64,000 bases of DNA from CAYTGM01 sp964437365 (GCA_964437365.1 CAYTGM010000010.1:115788-179787), one strand, 5' to 3'. Positions 43,308-52,522 are shown, counted from the first letter of the stretch. Program-made: numbers and translations. The notes: generated by a model from the letters alone, not told the origin.

Positions 43308-44236
43308 TGAGACTTTGTCGAGTCTATACGAAAGATATAGAACCCTTCTTTGCTGTGATCCTTCAGCAGAGGATCCTGCGTATCCATGAGGCAGCCAAGA
43401 ATTATGCTCTTGCTGAAAAGGAATTAACGAACCTGACCGACATGGAGTCCTATCTGGAAAACCTCCCCAAGTCGGAGAAATCATTAAGGCTTCTACTCAA
43501 ATCTATTTCTGACGACCCTAAGCGACTTGCACGGCCTGCATCTGATGGGAAGCCAACCTTCCTCCCAGGAAAAGACATTCAATTTTTACCGCCCGTCAAA
43601 AGGCCTTCGAAGATCCTTTGTATTGGCTTGAACTACCGCGACCATTGTGAAGAGCAGGGCAAAGAAGTTCCCAAGAAACCGATTGTCTTCAACAAATTCA
43701 GTTCGTCCATGGTGCCCCATGAGGGTGAAGTAAAGCTTCCACTGAAATACGACAAGTGTGTCGACTTCGAGGCAGAGTTTGCTGTGGTCATTGGGAAGAA
43801 GGCCACTCGAGTTACGAAACGTACAGCGATGAAGCATGTGGCTGGCTATACAATCGTGAACGACCTTTCCTGCCGTACTCTTCAGGCCAACGAGAAGCAG
43901 TGGAGTCGCGCCAAAGGCTTTGATGACAGCTGTCCCATCGGACCGATCATCGTGACACCCGACGAAATTCCTGATCCCCATAACCTTGAAATATCCATGA
44001 AACTCAATGGCAAGACTATGCAGAAGTCAAACACGTCGAACTTGATCTTTCAGGTTCAGGACTTGATCTCTTTTATTTCTCAAGTCATCACCCTCGAGCC
44101 TGGGGATATCATCTCCACAGGAACCCCCGGTGGCGTCGGTGTTCACAGGGACCCTCAGGTCTTCCTCCAACCCAACGATAAACTAGACGTCTACGTTGAG
44201 CGCATCGGACATCTCGTAAATACGTGCGTGAAGTAG
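43307..44236 (+). CDS. Fumarylacetoacetate hydrolase family protein
   Basis: The 309-aa FAH-family enzyme has LCIGLNYRDHCEEQ, PIVFNKFSSSMVP, the metal-binding acidic DFEAEFAVVIGKKA, YTIVNDLSCR and the C-terminal PGDIISTGTPGGVG. Members hydrolyse or decarboxylate C-C bonds in 2-oxo acids (fumarylpyruvate, acylpyruvate, 2-hydroxyhepta-2,4-diene-dioate). The exact substrate is unknown. The ATG overlaps the upstream stop (TAATG), so it is coupled to the LolC/E-like gene, an odd partnership. Confidence 0.9.
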   Translation: MRLCRVYTKDIEPFFAVILQQRILRIHEAAKNYALAEKELTNLTDMESYLENLPKSEKSLRLLLKSISDDPKRLARPASDGKPTFLPGKDIQFLPPVKRPSKILCIGLNYRDHCEEQGKEVPKKPIVFNKFSSSMVPHEGEVKLPLKYDKCVDFEAEFAVVIGKKATRVTKRTAMKHVAGYTIVNDLSCRTLQANEKQWSRAKGFDDSCPIGPIIVTPDEIPDPHNLEISMKLNGKTMQKSNTSNLIFQVQDLISFISQVITLEPGDIISTGTPGGVGVHRDPQVFLQPNDKLDVYVERIGHLVNTCVK

Positions 44237-44283
44237 GTAAGAAGGTTCAGCCAATAATTCGAGAGCTGGATTGTGTTCTCCAA

Positions 44284-44338
44284 TTGACTTGAAAACTACC
44301 TGAATTTAGTCTGAATTCAGGTCAATAAGGAGAATACC
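44284..44338 (+). promoter_or_regulatory. Promoter-operator of the toxin-antitoxin operon
   Basis: TTGACT at 44284-44289, a 17-nt spacer, and TAGTCT at 44307-44312 as a weak -10. A perfect 9-bp inverted repeat ACCTGAATT (44298-44306) / AATTCAGGT (44314-44322) overlaps the -10. AAGGAG at 44327-44332 is the ribosome site for the antitoxin. The layout fits autorepression by the TA complex. Confidence 0.6.
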
Positions 44339-44339
44339 C

Positions 44340-44621
44340 ATGGATCTTAGCAAATCAGTAAAGCCCATAAGCTACTTGAAGGCGCACGCCTCCGAGATGA
44401 TTAGAGAAGTGTGCGAAGATCAGGCTTCTTATGTCATCACACAAAATGGCGAGGCCAAAGCGATCCTTCAGGATCTCCGAAGCTATGAGGAAATGCAACA
44501 ATCCATCGCCATGCTCAAGATTCTCGCCATTAGTACAAAAGACAGAGAGGAAGGGCGTTATCAATCAGTAGAAGATGCATTCGCAGATATTCGAAAAGAG
44601 ATTGAGCGAGAGGAAGGATGA
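44340..44621 (+). CDS. Phd/YefM-family antitoxin
   Basis: The 93-aa protein has an N-terminal fold typical of Phd/YefM (KPISYLKAHASEMIREV, YVITQNGEAKAILQDL, SYEEM). It should bind the palindromic operator just upstream and neutralise the adjacent toxin through its C-terminal helix. The start has AAGGAG 7 nt away. The toxin ATG overlaps the stop by 4 nt. Confidence 0.9.
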   Translation: MDLSKSVKPISYLKAHASEMIREVCEDQASYVITQNGEAKAILQDLRSYEEMQQSIAMLKILAISTKDREEGRYQSVEDAFADIRKEIEREEG

Positions 44622-44944
44622 CCTTTCGTGTCAGGATACTTGCATCCGCAAAAAAAGACATCGGCGATATCTATGCGTACATTGCATTGAATGATTCAAT
44701 TGAAAGAGCACGACCCATTGCTAATGGACTCGAAAGTATGTGTTTGTCACTCGAAGATTTCCCGCATAGAGGACACATCGTTCCAGAGCTCGAAAGAATG
44801 GGGGTTCAAGCATACTCAGAGATTCACTACAATCACTTCAGGATCGTTTACGAAGTCAGAGAGAAGGATGTCTATATTCATGCCATCCTGGATGGTAGAC
44901 GGGACTTGCAGAGGATTCTTGAAAGACGAATTATTCGGAGCTAA
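44618..44944 (+). CDS. ParE/RelE-superfamily toxin
   Basis: The 108-aa protein has the ParE/RelE fold signature (FRVRILASAKKDIGDIYAYIA; YSEIHYNHFRIVYEV; VYIHAILDGRRDLQRIL). The R-R-D-L-x-x-I/L ending is characteristic of the type II toxin family. It may target gyrase (ParE-like) or ribosome-bound mRNA (RelE-like); sequence alone does not decide. It overlaps the Phd/YefM antitoxin (ATGA), forming a complete TA operon. Confidence 0.88.
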   Translation: MTFRVRILASAKKDIGDIYAYIALNDSIERARPIANGLESMCLSLEDFPHRGHIVPELERMGVQAYSEIHYNHFRIVYEVREKDVYIHAILDGRRDLQRILERRIIRS

Positions 44945-44955
44945 CGATTAAATGG

Positions 44956-45399
44956 TCAAAACAGCTTGCCAGACTCTTGAGATCGTTGAATTGAGACCGT
45001 CCTTTCATCGTCATCAATTCGTATGTAAACTTTCTTCTCCTCTCTGCTCACAAGACTAATCGAGCAGCCCCTCTCAGATTCATAGTTAACGTGCAATCCT
45101 TCACCTTCCTCTTGTTCCTCAACAATAAGCTCTGAGGCGATCTCGTTTTCTTTTTTCATGATGACTCTCTGTGAATTATTCAAGGTAAAGGTCCCTCCAT
45201 AAATCGTAAAGACCCGCGCCTGGGTGGACTCATTAGGGGCAGTGTCACTACCTATAGAGGAACCGATAACATCAGATGATACCATGTAACTCAATTCAGA
45301 AAACCGGTAAGAAATTAAGAGAAGCATTAGTATATATATGATTATCCAGTAGCGCTCCTGGGTGATACTATCTATTCCAGTAAGTCTCTGAAAAGACAT
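44956..45399 (-). CDS. Single-pass membrane protein, unknown (147 aa)
   Basis: The ATG at 45399 lies 1 nt after the stop of the upstream gene; the longer frame to 45459 is inside that gene. One helix is near the N-terminus (YWIIIYILMLLLISY). The beta-rich soluble domain contains acidic runs (EEQEEGEGLHV) and ends in VSIQRSQESGKLF. It is the last gene of the five-gene minus operon. No family was recognised. Confidence 0.6.
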   Translation of the reverse strand: MSFQRLTGIDSITQERYWIIIYILMLLLISYRFSELSYMVSSDVIGSSIGSDTAPNESTQARVFTIYGGTFTLNNSQRVIMKKENEIASELIVEEQEEGEGLHVNYESERGCSISLVSREEKKVYIRIDDDERTVSIQRSQESGKLF

Positions 45400-45400
45400 T

Positions 45401-45871
45401 CTACAACAGTCCGATCTTATCGAAAGATATCGCAACTTCTTCTTGTCCGATTGTTCCATCGATAAAGACCCAGGTTTCTCTATCTATCACGAAACCTTGA
45501 ATAAACGTCTCCTCCTCTTGAGATTTTATGCCAAGATCCACTTCCGATTGATGAGGGACAAGCAAGGGAGTACTCAACAGGTAGACGTCTTCTGTATGCA
45601 ATGACTGGTGCAACCTATCGGAAATCATCTTGTCGCCGTGAAAGAGATCGGGCTTTCCGCCGGGAGAAATGATCAGTACATGGACTTTCTCTTGGAAGTC
45701 TCCAGGACTCTCAACCAGATGCGTAGTAAAGGAAACATCAAGTTGACCCATCAGATTCTTCTTTGATTGTGTCGTATAGATTGCGTATTCAAGACAGATA
45801 AGAATTAAAGAAAGTCCAATAAGGATTGCTAATCGAGTTAGCAGTTTTCTTTTTTTACTTTCTTCCTTCAC
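45401..45871 (-). CDS. Single-pass membrane protein, unknown (156 aa)
   Basis: A basic N-terminus, then a helix at about 12-32 (LTRLAILIGLSLILICLEYAI). The mature domain has VHVLIISPGGKPDL and VDLGIKSQEEETFIQGFVI. Its stop is followed by the next ATG after 1 nt, and it starts 22 nt after the glycosyltransferase stop. It is a likely accessory to the polymer or glycan operon (inference). Confidence 0.65.
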   Translation of the reverse strand: MKEESKKRKLLTRLAILIGLSLILICLEYAIYTTQSKKNLMGQLDVSFTTHLVESPGDFQEKVHVLIISPGGKPDLFHGDKMISDRLHQSLHTEDVYLLSTPLLVPHQSEVDLGIKSQEEETFIQGFVIDRETWVFIDGTIGQEEVAISFDKIGLL

Positions 45872-45892
45872 CTGCTCTCTCCTCTATTCCAC

Positions 45893-48304
45893 CTATTTAA
45901 CCAGACGATACAATACCATCCCCTCAACCTCGTAGACCTTCTCCAACATACCTTCCTCCTCAAGGATATCCATTCGCAGCTTACTATTGATGGTGTGTTT
46001 TTGCTCGTAGGGAACACGGAGGTAGTATTCAATATCCAGAGAACTCAAATATTCGGCGAGCTTGTTGGGATCTTGTTCCTCCCAGATCTGTTGTATATCC
46101 CAGTCGTCCAGGTGAACCAGTGTAATAGAGGGGTCCAACACATAGTGTCGATTTTCGTGGGTGAGGAGTTTCTCATCTCTCAGGTTATCGTTGATGTAAT
46201 CCCACATATCCACCGCTTCGCCGTATTGCAGCCTCCAGAAGATTGCCGGAGGCATCCCAGGATTTCTGAATGCGTCGAGATTAGACTGGGAGAAAGGCTG
46301 GCCCATCACTATACGTGAGGTGGAAAACTTGAATCCAAGGAACCCAAAGGTAAGACCGGGTGATAGACCACCCAGAATAATGATCGTCATGAGTACAACC
46401 TGGAGGGATCTGTATATCTTCGTACTCTTCCAAATCAGAAATAGCAGATAAGCAACGCAAACTGTCGCAGAAGAAAACATTCCAATAATCTGGTAGAGAT
46501 AAAAGTCTGCCAGAAGATAGTTATATGCCAGAAAACAAAGCGACGTGAAACTGCACAGTAAAAAGAGGCCAGCTATCCTTCGGTGCGGATCATTCTCCCG
46601 GAAGAACTGGAAGACTCCAAAAGGAATCAGCAACAAGGACGGAAAGAAGAAAGCTGGAAACAGGAGCATCGTCTTATAGGCGTTTCTTGTTTCCAGCATC
46701 ACAAGCGTTTCCGATAGTCGCTGCTCTCTGATCGGTCGCCACCAGGATACGAAGCTTACCAACCTTGGGAAAAGGGCCGGTTGAACCGATTCTTCTCCAA
46801 CCCGTAGAACATCAAAACCAACCCAGTAATAGAAACTTGAGGAAAGCCGGTCGGCCAGAGTAGCTGTGCGCTGAAAATCCGGAGAGCCTTCATCGAGTTC
46901 TCTTCCCTCTTCAAGCGCATTGTATAGCTCAGCGGTTTTGCCGATACCATCACCCACACGGTACCACTCCAGTTCTGCTGAACGAAGGACATCCGTATTC
47001 ATTCGTACACTACTTGTAAAGATCTCGGGAAAGAAGGAATAGACTGGATTTCCCGTCAATACCCAGTTTCTTAAGTACCAGGGAGATGCCACAGCGAATC
47101 CGATGGCAAATATGACCAGGAGCGGTTTAAGTGACACGGGAAGTCGAAAGTGCATCTTACCTTCATCTCTATTCTTGAGAGCCGTCATGAGCAGACACAG
47201 AAAGGTGGGTACCCACAACACTCCCATCAGGTAGTTCAGATGCATAGAAATGGCCGGGATCATGACCAGCCCCGCCAGCGTCCCTTTCCTCGGGTTGTCA
47301 AAGAACTGAACGCATAAATTGACAAAACCGACAACAAAGAGAAGGGCAAATGCATAGTCCGAAGCATAGGTAGAGTATGCGATCCCATTTGGAACGGAGC
47401 GGAAAAGCAGTGCGCACATCATTGCAATGATGCTACTTCCCGTGATACGTTTAGAAGTCGTATAGACAAGAAGAGTCGTTGCGAGCCCTGCAATAGGGCA
47501 AATCAGTCTTTGATGCAGGTCAGTCCAATGATCAAAGAGCATCGAGGAGATCGCACCGTAACTGGAGAAGAGGTGTGGGTAGTTTGCTCCCAGTCCGATT
47601 CCAACCTGAGCTTCTGCCTTAAAAGGGAAACCATGCTCAAGAAACGTCATCCTTCCATAGCCGAGATACAGAATGAGCGAGTCCCAGTAGGTCTCTGGAA
47701 GAAACACGCCGTGCCAGAATATCGTGATTGTAATTAGTGAAATGAGAACAAAAGCCACCGACCAAAAGAGTTTCTCGTGTTTCTTTAATTCAGCAAGCTC
47801 ATGTTTGATCGCTGAAGGAACAGTCAGCCAAACCGTAAGTTGAACTGGAAGAAGCGCCTCGCCCCTTTTCTTCAATATTGCGACAGGTATAGCCAGCATC
47901 ACAATCCACGCAAGCCATGCAACGGGTGTATAGAGGAGCCTTGCCATGGTAATCAGCTCGAAGACAATTCCTGATATACCAAACCCGAAGAGTAGAGCGA
48001 GCGAAGTTGACTCAATGAAGCCTTCCCCAACCCTGGCAATCCTGTTAAAGTAATAACCAAGGGCGAACGTCAGCTTCAAAGCAACAATCGCCTGGAGAAC
48101 CTCCAGAGGTTTCGTGTTTTCGAGGGAGAACGTAAAGGGCTGGAAGAGTGCCGAAAAGACACCGAGGGGCTGCGCTGGGTTGTGCACTAAACCGAAGTGC
48201 TGCTTCATAAAAACGATATAGACAGATACGGCCCAATAGGTAAAGACCACGGCCACTGTTCCCGAAAGAATCGGAAGAACTCGAGAGGGCTTACGATCGG
48301 TCAT
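45893..48304 (-). CDS. Multi-pass membrane glycosyltransferase-like protein (GT-C/ArnT-PMT type)
   Basis: The product is about 803 aa from the ATG at 48304 (an upstream in-frame start at 48355 lies in the neighbour gene). There are at least ten hydrophobic segments. A first lumenal loop holds LPETYWDSLILYLGYGRMTFLEHGFPF, where the D-S resembles the acidic metal-binding loop of GT-C enzymes. SPWYLRNWVLTGNPVYSFF is typical of GT39/87-like proteins. A C-terminal soluble domain (about 690-803) ends in VYEVEGMVLYRLVK. It probably uses polyprenyl-phosphate sugars. Its start overlaps the Pro/Gln-rich gene by 14 nt. Confidence 0.78.
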   Translation of the reverse strand: MTDRKPSRVLPILSGTVAVVFTYWAVSVYIVFMKQHFGLVHNPAQPLGVFSALFQPFTFSLENTKPLEVLQAIVALKLTFALGYYFNRIARVGEGFIESTSLALLFGFGISGIVFELITMARLLYTPVAWLAWIVMLAIPVAILKKRGEALLPVQLTVWLTVPSAIKHELAELKKHEKLFWSVAFVLISLITITIFWHGVFLPETYWDSLILYLGYGRMTFLEHGFPFKAEAQVGIGLGANYPHLFSSYGAISSMLFDHWTDLHQRLICPIAGLATTLLVYTTSKRITGSSIIAMMCALLFRSVPNGIAYSTYASDYAFALLFVVGFVNLCVQFFDNPRKGTLAGLVMIPAISMHLNYLMGVLWVPTFLCLLMTALKNRDEGKMHFRLPVSLKPLLVIFAIGFAVASPWYLRNWVLTGNPVYSFFPEIFTSSVRMNTDVLRSAELEWYRVGDGIGKTAELYNALEEGRELDEGSPDFQRTATLADRLSSSFYYWVGFDVLRVGEESVQPALFPRLVSFVSWWRPIREQRLSETLVMLETRNAYKTMLLFPAFFFPSLLLIPFGVFQFFRENDPHRRIAGLFLLCSFTSLCFLAYNYLLADFYLYQIIGMFSSATVCVAYLLFLIWKSTKIYRSLQVVLMTIIILGGLSPGLTFGFLGFKFSTSRIVMGQPFSQSNLDAFRNPGMPPAIFWRLQYGEAVDMWDYINDNLRDEKLLTHENRHYVLDPSITLVHLDDWDIQQIWEEQDPNKLAEYLSSLDIEYYLRVPYEQKHTINSKLRMDILEEEGMLEKVYEVEGMVLYRLVK

Positions 48305-48731
48305 CTTGACGCGCAGGTGGTTTTCCTGACCCCTTCTCTGGATAAGGAATTCCAAGCTGTTGACAACGTTCTTCAGGAGTCATTGCCGGTCCCAGCACAG
48401 GAGGTCCATAATTATAGACGGGATACTCAGGCGCAAATTGTGGCTGAACTTCACCAGAATAGAATTCCGTTGGAGCAGTTGCTTGTGGAGGCGCAGGTTG
48501 CTGATACACAGCGGGCTGATCCGTAGAGCTGGGCGATGGTTCCTGTTGCTGAGGATAGGACTGTTTAAACTGCTGGGACGTTGATGACGATGCACTTGTA
48601 TCCCAAACATGCTCCATATCAGGAGCCACCGCGTTAGAATCAAGTCCGTAAACTGGGTAACCTGGAGTTCGATACCAGGTTCGGCTGACTTCAGTTTCGT
48701 CTGTCTCTTGATGTTGTTCCTGTGGGTCCAT
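48291..48731 (-). CDS. Pro/Gln/Ser-rich hypothetical protein (146 aa)
   Basis: A low-complexity protein with many Pro, Gln and Ser (SYPQQQEPSPSSTDQPAVYQ). No signal peptide and no domain is recognised. A short C-terminal motif MTPEERCQQLGIPYPEKG looks more ordered. The start is 3 nt after the upstream stop, within a tight operon. Confidence 0.55.
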   Translation of the reverse strand: MDPQEQHQETDETEVSRTWYRTPGYPVYGLDSNAVAPDMEHVWDTSASSSTSQQFKQSYPQQQEPSPSSTDQPAVYQQPAPPQATAPTEFYSGEVQPQFAPEYPVYNYGPPVLGPAMTPEERCQQLGIPYPEKGSGKPPARQDDRS

Positions 48732-48734
48732 CGA

Positions 48735-49682
48735 TCAGGACACAGCCTCCTGAAGCAGTGCGAATAAGAGAGGGAACATCAATTCATGATGCCCCGTTAT
48801 GCTATATCCATTTCCACCGGTCTTCGTCGGTCGTGCAACGACATTTGTATTGGATCGATAATGCTGTATCATGTCAAAGTTGACGGCGGTAAAGTTTTTA
48901 ATCTCATCACCGAGATTTCTGGCGACCGTTAGTGCCTTGAGAAAGACCTCTGGCAAGAGAACTGCAGAACCAAGGTTTATGACCACACCGCCATTGTCCA
49001 AGTCAGGAAGCTGTCCCGCAAGAATTCTGAAGTCTGTCATGGATGCTCCACCAAGGAGCTCGCCGTCAGCCTGAGGATGTTGATGAATGATGTCCGTACC
49101 AACAGCCACATGAATAGTTGCTGGACAGTCTTTCTTGAACGCTGTCGACAAGAGTGACAGATGTTTATCTTTACCGTCGCCCGCACTAATGGCTTCGCCA
49201 ACTGCAGCACCAAAACCCTGTTCGAGTCCGTTGTATTTATTGAGTGCTCCGTATATACCCTCAGCTGTTTCTCGAACCATACCAAAAGTTCCATCAGCCA
49301 AACCCTTTTCTACATCTTCGCTGGTATGACCAAAGGTTGAGATCTCAAAATCGTGAATTGCCCCTGCCCCATTCATGGAGAGTGTGCTAATCCACCCGCG
49401 ATTGATCATCTCGCAAATAAGAGGGGAAAGCCCGCACTTAATCGGGTGAGCTCCCATCATCAGGATGATTGCCTTTTCCTTTTCGATGGCTTCTGATAGA
49501 TGACTAACGATGCGTGACAAGTCTCGAGCTTTCAGAATATCTGGCAGGGTTCCAAACCAGTCAGCGAGAGAGCCACCCTTCTCGGGAACTTTTGAAAGCA
49601 GAGAATCATGAACTTTGCTCTCGCGACCTTTGATGGAAATTGTTTTGACCGACTTTAAATCAACGGGGTTGCGTCGTTTCAT
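48735..49682 (-). CDS. Deoxyhypusine-synthase-like protein
   Basis: The 315-aa protein shows the superfamily blocks MMGAHPIKCGLSPLICEMI, LSMNGAGAIHDFE, VAVGTDIIHQHP and NGGVVINLGSAVLLPEVFLKA. It belongs to the bacterial deoxyhypusine synthase-like branch. The conserved GGG-x-x-K-H catalytic lysine motif of true DHS was not seen, and bacteria generally lack eIF5A, so it is probably not a hypusine enzyme. Nucleotide binding is likely. It is the first gene of the minus-strand operon leading to the glycosyltransferase. Conserved homologues exist in Leptospira/Geobacter-type genomes (recall, not checked). Confidence 0.65.
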   Translation of the reverse strand: MKRRNPVDLKSVKTISIKGRESKVHDSLLSKVPEKGGSLADWFGTLPDILKARDLSRIVSHLSEAIEKEKAIILMMGAHPIKCGLSPLICEMINRGWISTLSMNGAGAIHDFEISTFGHTSEDVEKGLADGTFGMVRETAEGIYGALNKYNGLEQGFGAAVGEAISAGDGKDKHLSLLSTAFKKDCPATIHVAVGTDIIHQHPQADGELLGGASMTDFRILAGQLPDLDNGGVVINLGSAVLLPEVFLKALTVARNLGDEIKNFTAVNFDMIQHYRSNTNVVARPTKTGGNGYSITGHHELMFPLLFALLQEAVS

Positions 49683-49763
49683 CTGTTAGAAACCTTCTCG
49701 ATTCAAGACTTTGAACGCATATTGTTGAGAGAATCTTCCCGTGGCAATGGCAGATTCTATTGA

Positions 49764-50636
49764 TTGAGTTTCCCGTTGCTGCTCAGTGGCATCACCGGGA
49801 CTCTCTCACTAGAGAATTATCTCAGACGAATTCTGCAACGACAGGGAGCGCTAATTTTGATTCTGCAATCAGTTTACTGGCTATCCCTGCTCACTATCTT
49901 TTATTATGCTCTCTTTGAAGTGCAGAGACACCCAAAGATCCTGCTCTTCTATAGACAGAAGAGTGCACTTTTCTATCTCTTCTTTTTCCTGAGTTTACTT
50001 TGTCTATCGGGGGTCTTCATGATCCTCTCCGTAGTCATTGGCGAGGGTGGCAGCTCAACGCTGAGAACCAGTATTGTGATGGGGGGTGTTATCAACCTTC
50101 TCGTGGCAGCTGGAGTATTTCCCTTTGCGTGGCATTACGATCAGACTCCGCGCGCATTTTCACCTTCAAAAACCATCGTACTTTTTGAGGTTCTCGGTCT
50201 CTTCATCATAACACCGATTTGGTCGTACCTTTCTTTTTACTTTCTGAGCATGCTCTTTAAGGCTGAGGCGGTTGAGAACAGTATTGTAGATCTGATTGAT
50301 ACCCAGGGAAGATTAATCGAGTACATTTCTTTCTGTTGTTTTGCTTTGTTTGCCGCTTTCGCAGAAGAGATAATTTTCCGAGGAGGCTTTCAGGGTTTAC
50401 TGGAAAAACGTAAGCTTCCTGTCGGCTTTGCTATCACTTTACCCGCCTTCGTTTTCGCCTTGGGACATGCGGGCTACGTAGAACCGTGGGGAGTGAAAGA
50501 ACTTCAGATTTTTGGGCTCGGTGTCATCTTCGGCTTTGCAAAATATAGACACGGACTCATTGTTGCAACGAGCCTTCATCTGATCAACAACTTGCTTGCC
50601 CTGCTTGGTGCACTAATAATTCCGATGACTCCATGA
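49764..50636 (+). CDS. CPBP-family intramembrane metalloprotease
   Basis: The product is 290 aa from a TTG start at 49764. About eight hydrophobic segments are present. The CPBP/Abi motif EEIIFRGGFQGLL (paired Glu and Arg), followed by FALGHAGY and the C-terminal HLINNLLALL, gives the glutamate/histidine active site of the Rce1/CAAX-protease-like group. It is a possible protein-maturation or immunity-like protease. Its last 24 nt overlap the convergent DUF4384/PEGA gene. Confidence 0.85.
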   Translation: MSFPLLLSGITGTLSLENYLRRILQRQGALILILQSVYWLSLLTIFYYALFEVQRHPKILLFYRQKSALFYLFFFLSLLCLSGVFMILSVVIGEGGSSTLRTSIVMGGVINLLVAAGVFPFAWHYDQTPRAFSPSKTIVLFEVLGLFIITPIWSYLSFYFLSMLFKAEAVENSIVDLIDTQGRLIEYISFCCFALFAAFAEEIIFRGGFQGLLEKRKLPVGFAITLPAFVFALGHAGYVEPWGVKELQIFGLGVIFGFAKYRHGLIVATSLHLINNLLALLGALIIPMTP

Positions 50637-51674
50637 GTCTCGATTATCGCGATACTGATACTGAGAATGAGGGCGATAATAGTGGTCCCGTTGCAATCTC
50701 ATTGACAATCGTTGTGTTCGTCGCTCGACAACTTTCACTTTGCGCTCTTCATCAAGATAACCCCGATTAGATACTCTCATATAGTACGTACCTTCGGGCA
50801 ATTTAATCTCTACCGGTGTTCTTCCATAGTACCGGTTATCGATATAGACATCTGCACCGCGGGGAGAGGTTGAGACTTCAAGAGTTCCAAAGTGCTTATA
50901 ATCCGGGCGGTCATGACCGCTTCCATGCCCAGGCCGATATCCCGGCTTGTGGCCGTAATCTGGCCTGTGTCCATAGTCTGGTTTATAATCAGGACGATAT
51001 CTGGGTTCGACAAATATTTGTGTATAGTCTTCTCCAAAGCACGGGCGGGGAGGCTCTGGACGTCCAATTTCGACGCGCAGACTAAAGTTCGATCCGCGCT
51101 GCTTGTAGCTTCTCTGATAATTCTCATAACTGAAAGAGAGAGAACCGCTCAGTCTTTCTCTCACCTCTGGATAGCCGCCTTTGAAGACAGGATAAGGATT
51201 CCGAGCATCACATTGATAATCGAAATCTGGTCTCCATCCACGCTGAGGAGAGCTCATCGCAACAACCCTGAGCGTATCCCATCCTGCACCCGTAGCTTTA
51301 AGTTCATAGCCGCGGTCGGGTAGAACCTTCACGCGTCCACCGCGCAGGAAATTATCACGATCGTAGTAAGAGGGAAAAATCTGTCGGGTAATTCCGTCGC
51401 CATCAGTGCTGTAGACATAAACCCAGGCATCTGCATAGGGCTCAATATAGATACGCACCCGTTCTCCTTCAAGGTAATGTTCCCTGTCTGTCCACAGCTT
51501 CACAGGGAGCGGGTGACACCAGTTTGGTGAAGGAACGACTTGAACTCGCGGAGCTTGAGGGTGGTTGACACCAACGCGAACATTCCTATCTATTCTTTGT
51601 CGGTGATCCTGAGCTGAGATCTCGGTGACCATAAAAATTGCGAAGGCCAAGATCAAAAAAGGTAGAGCTCTCAT
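50613..51674 (-). CDS. DUF4384-like exported protein with C-terminal PEGA domain
   Basis: The product is 353 aa from the ATG at 51674 (CAGGAG upstream; the frame start at 51701 is weaker). Signal peptide MRALPFLILAFAIFMVTEISA. The DUF4384-type sandwich has VKLWTDREHYLEGERVRIYIEPYADAWVYVYSTDGDGITRQIFPSYYD. Then comes a Tyr/Gly/His-rich linker of repeated RPDYGHKPGYRPGHG, then a PEGA domain (FGTLEVSTSPRGADVYIDNRYYGRTP). PEGA domains are common in surface-associated proteins. Confidence 0.85.
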   Translation of the reverse strand: MRALPFLILAFAIFMVTEISAQDHRQRIDRNVRVGVNHPQAPRVQVVPSPNWCHPLPVKLWTDREHYLEGERVRIYIEPYADAWVYVYSTDGDGITRQIFPSYYDRDNFLRGGRVKVLPDRGYELKATGAGWDTLRVVAMSSPQRGWRPDFDYQCDARNPYPVFKGGYPEVRERLSGSLSFSYENYQRSYKQRGSNFSLRVEIGRPEPPRPCFGEDYTQIFVEPRYRPDYKPDYGHRPDYGHKPGYRPGHGSGHDRPDYKHFGTLEVSTSPRGADVYIDNRYYGRTPVEIKLPEGTYYMRVSNRGYLDEERKVKVVERRTQRLSMRLQRDHYYRPHSQYQYRDNRDSWSHRNY

Positions 51675-51784
51675 CGTTTTTCTCCTGCCGGGGCAAATCA
51701 ACCTGTAAAGAAGACTTGAGCTTCTGAGCGGTGGTTTGTTGATCTTTTTTCCCTCAGGGAGCCTGATAAAGCAAGAAGTCTGTT

Positions 51785-52522
51785 ATGAACACGATCCTCA
51801 TGTACCATTACATCGATGAGCCTCCGTCCGCAGATCGCTCTCACCGCGGACTTTATGTGCCCCGTGCCGAGTTTCGCTCCCAACTCAAAGAGATGAAAAA
51901 CCTCTCACTCACAGCTGTTGATCCAGACCAATATGACATGCATTTGAAGAATGGTCACAAGAAAGAGAGGACCGTCTGGATAACCTTTGATGACGGAAAA
52001 CGCGATAACTATACGAATGCCTTTCCTGCTCTCAAGGAGGCAGGGATGATAGCAACCTTCTTCGTAACGGTGGATCCCTGCCTGCAGGAGAAGAAGGGAT
52101 ATATATGCAGGAGTGAATTGAAGGAGATGCTCGATGAAGGGATGTCTATAGGATCTCACACACTATCCCACCCCCGTCTCGCGCGCATTGAAGCAAGCCA
52201 GCTTCGAGCAGAGCTGTTCGATTCCAAAAAGAAACTCGAGGATTTTCTTGGAGTTGAAGTCCCCAGCTTCTGTTATCCCTACGGAAACTTTAACGACAAG
52301 GTCGTTGAACTCGTAAAAGAGGCCGGCTATAAGCTCGCCCTTTCTACTATACGCGATAATAGAAACCATGAGGCCGATCGGTGGCGCTTGAAGAGAGCGA
52401 TGGTTCAACCCGGACGCGTTGGTTCGCGGTTCCGCTATACATTCTCGCCCCTCTACCATATTCTGCATAGCTGGAAGAACCGTAAGCGCTGGAAGAAGCG
52501 GAGAGCTTCAGCAATAAAATGA
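51785..52522 (+). CDS. Polysaccharide deacetylase (CE4 / NodB-type)
   Basis: The 245-aa protein has TFDDGKRDN (metal/catalytic Asp pair, residues 67-71), SHTLSHPRLARI (metal-binding His pair, about 122-128), FCYPYGNF (R/Y-P-Y-G) and a basic C-terminus. It removes acetyl groups from polysaccharide or lipid-linked sugars. It overlaps the downstream GT4 gene by 4 nt, so the two probably act on the same glycan. No signal peptide is evident. Confidence 0.92.
   Translation: MNTILMYHYIDEPPSADRSHRGLYVPRAEFRSQLKEMKNLSLTAVDPDQYDMHLKNGHKKERTVWITFDDGKRDNYTNAFPALKEAGMIATFFVTVDPCLQEKKGYICRSELKEMLDEGMSIGSHTLSHPRLARIEASQLRAELFDSKKKLEDFLGVEVPSFCYPYGNFNDKVVELVKEAGYKLALSTIRDNRNHEADRWRLKRAMVQPGRVGSRFRYTFSPLYHILHSWKNRKRWKKRRASAIK

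Noticed and set aside
48735..49682. True deoxyhypusine synthase acting on eIF5A
   Set aside because: The catalytic lysine motif of DHS was not found and no eIF5A gene is seen; only the superfamily fold is supported.
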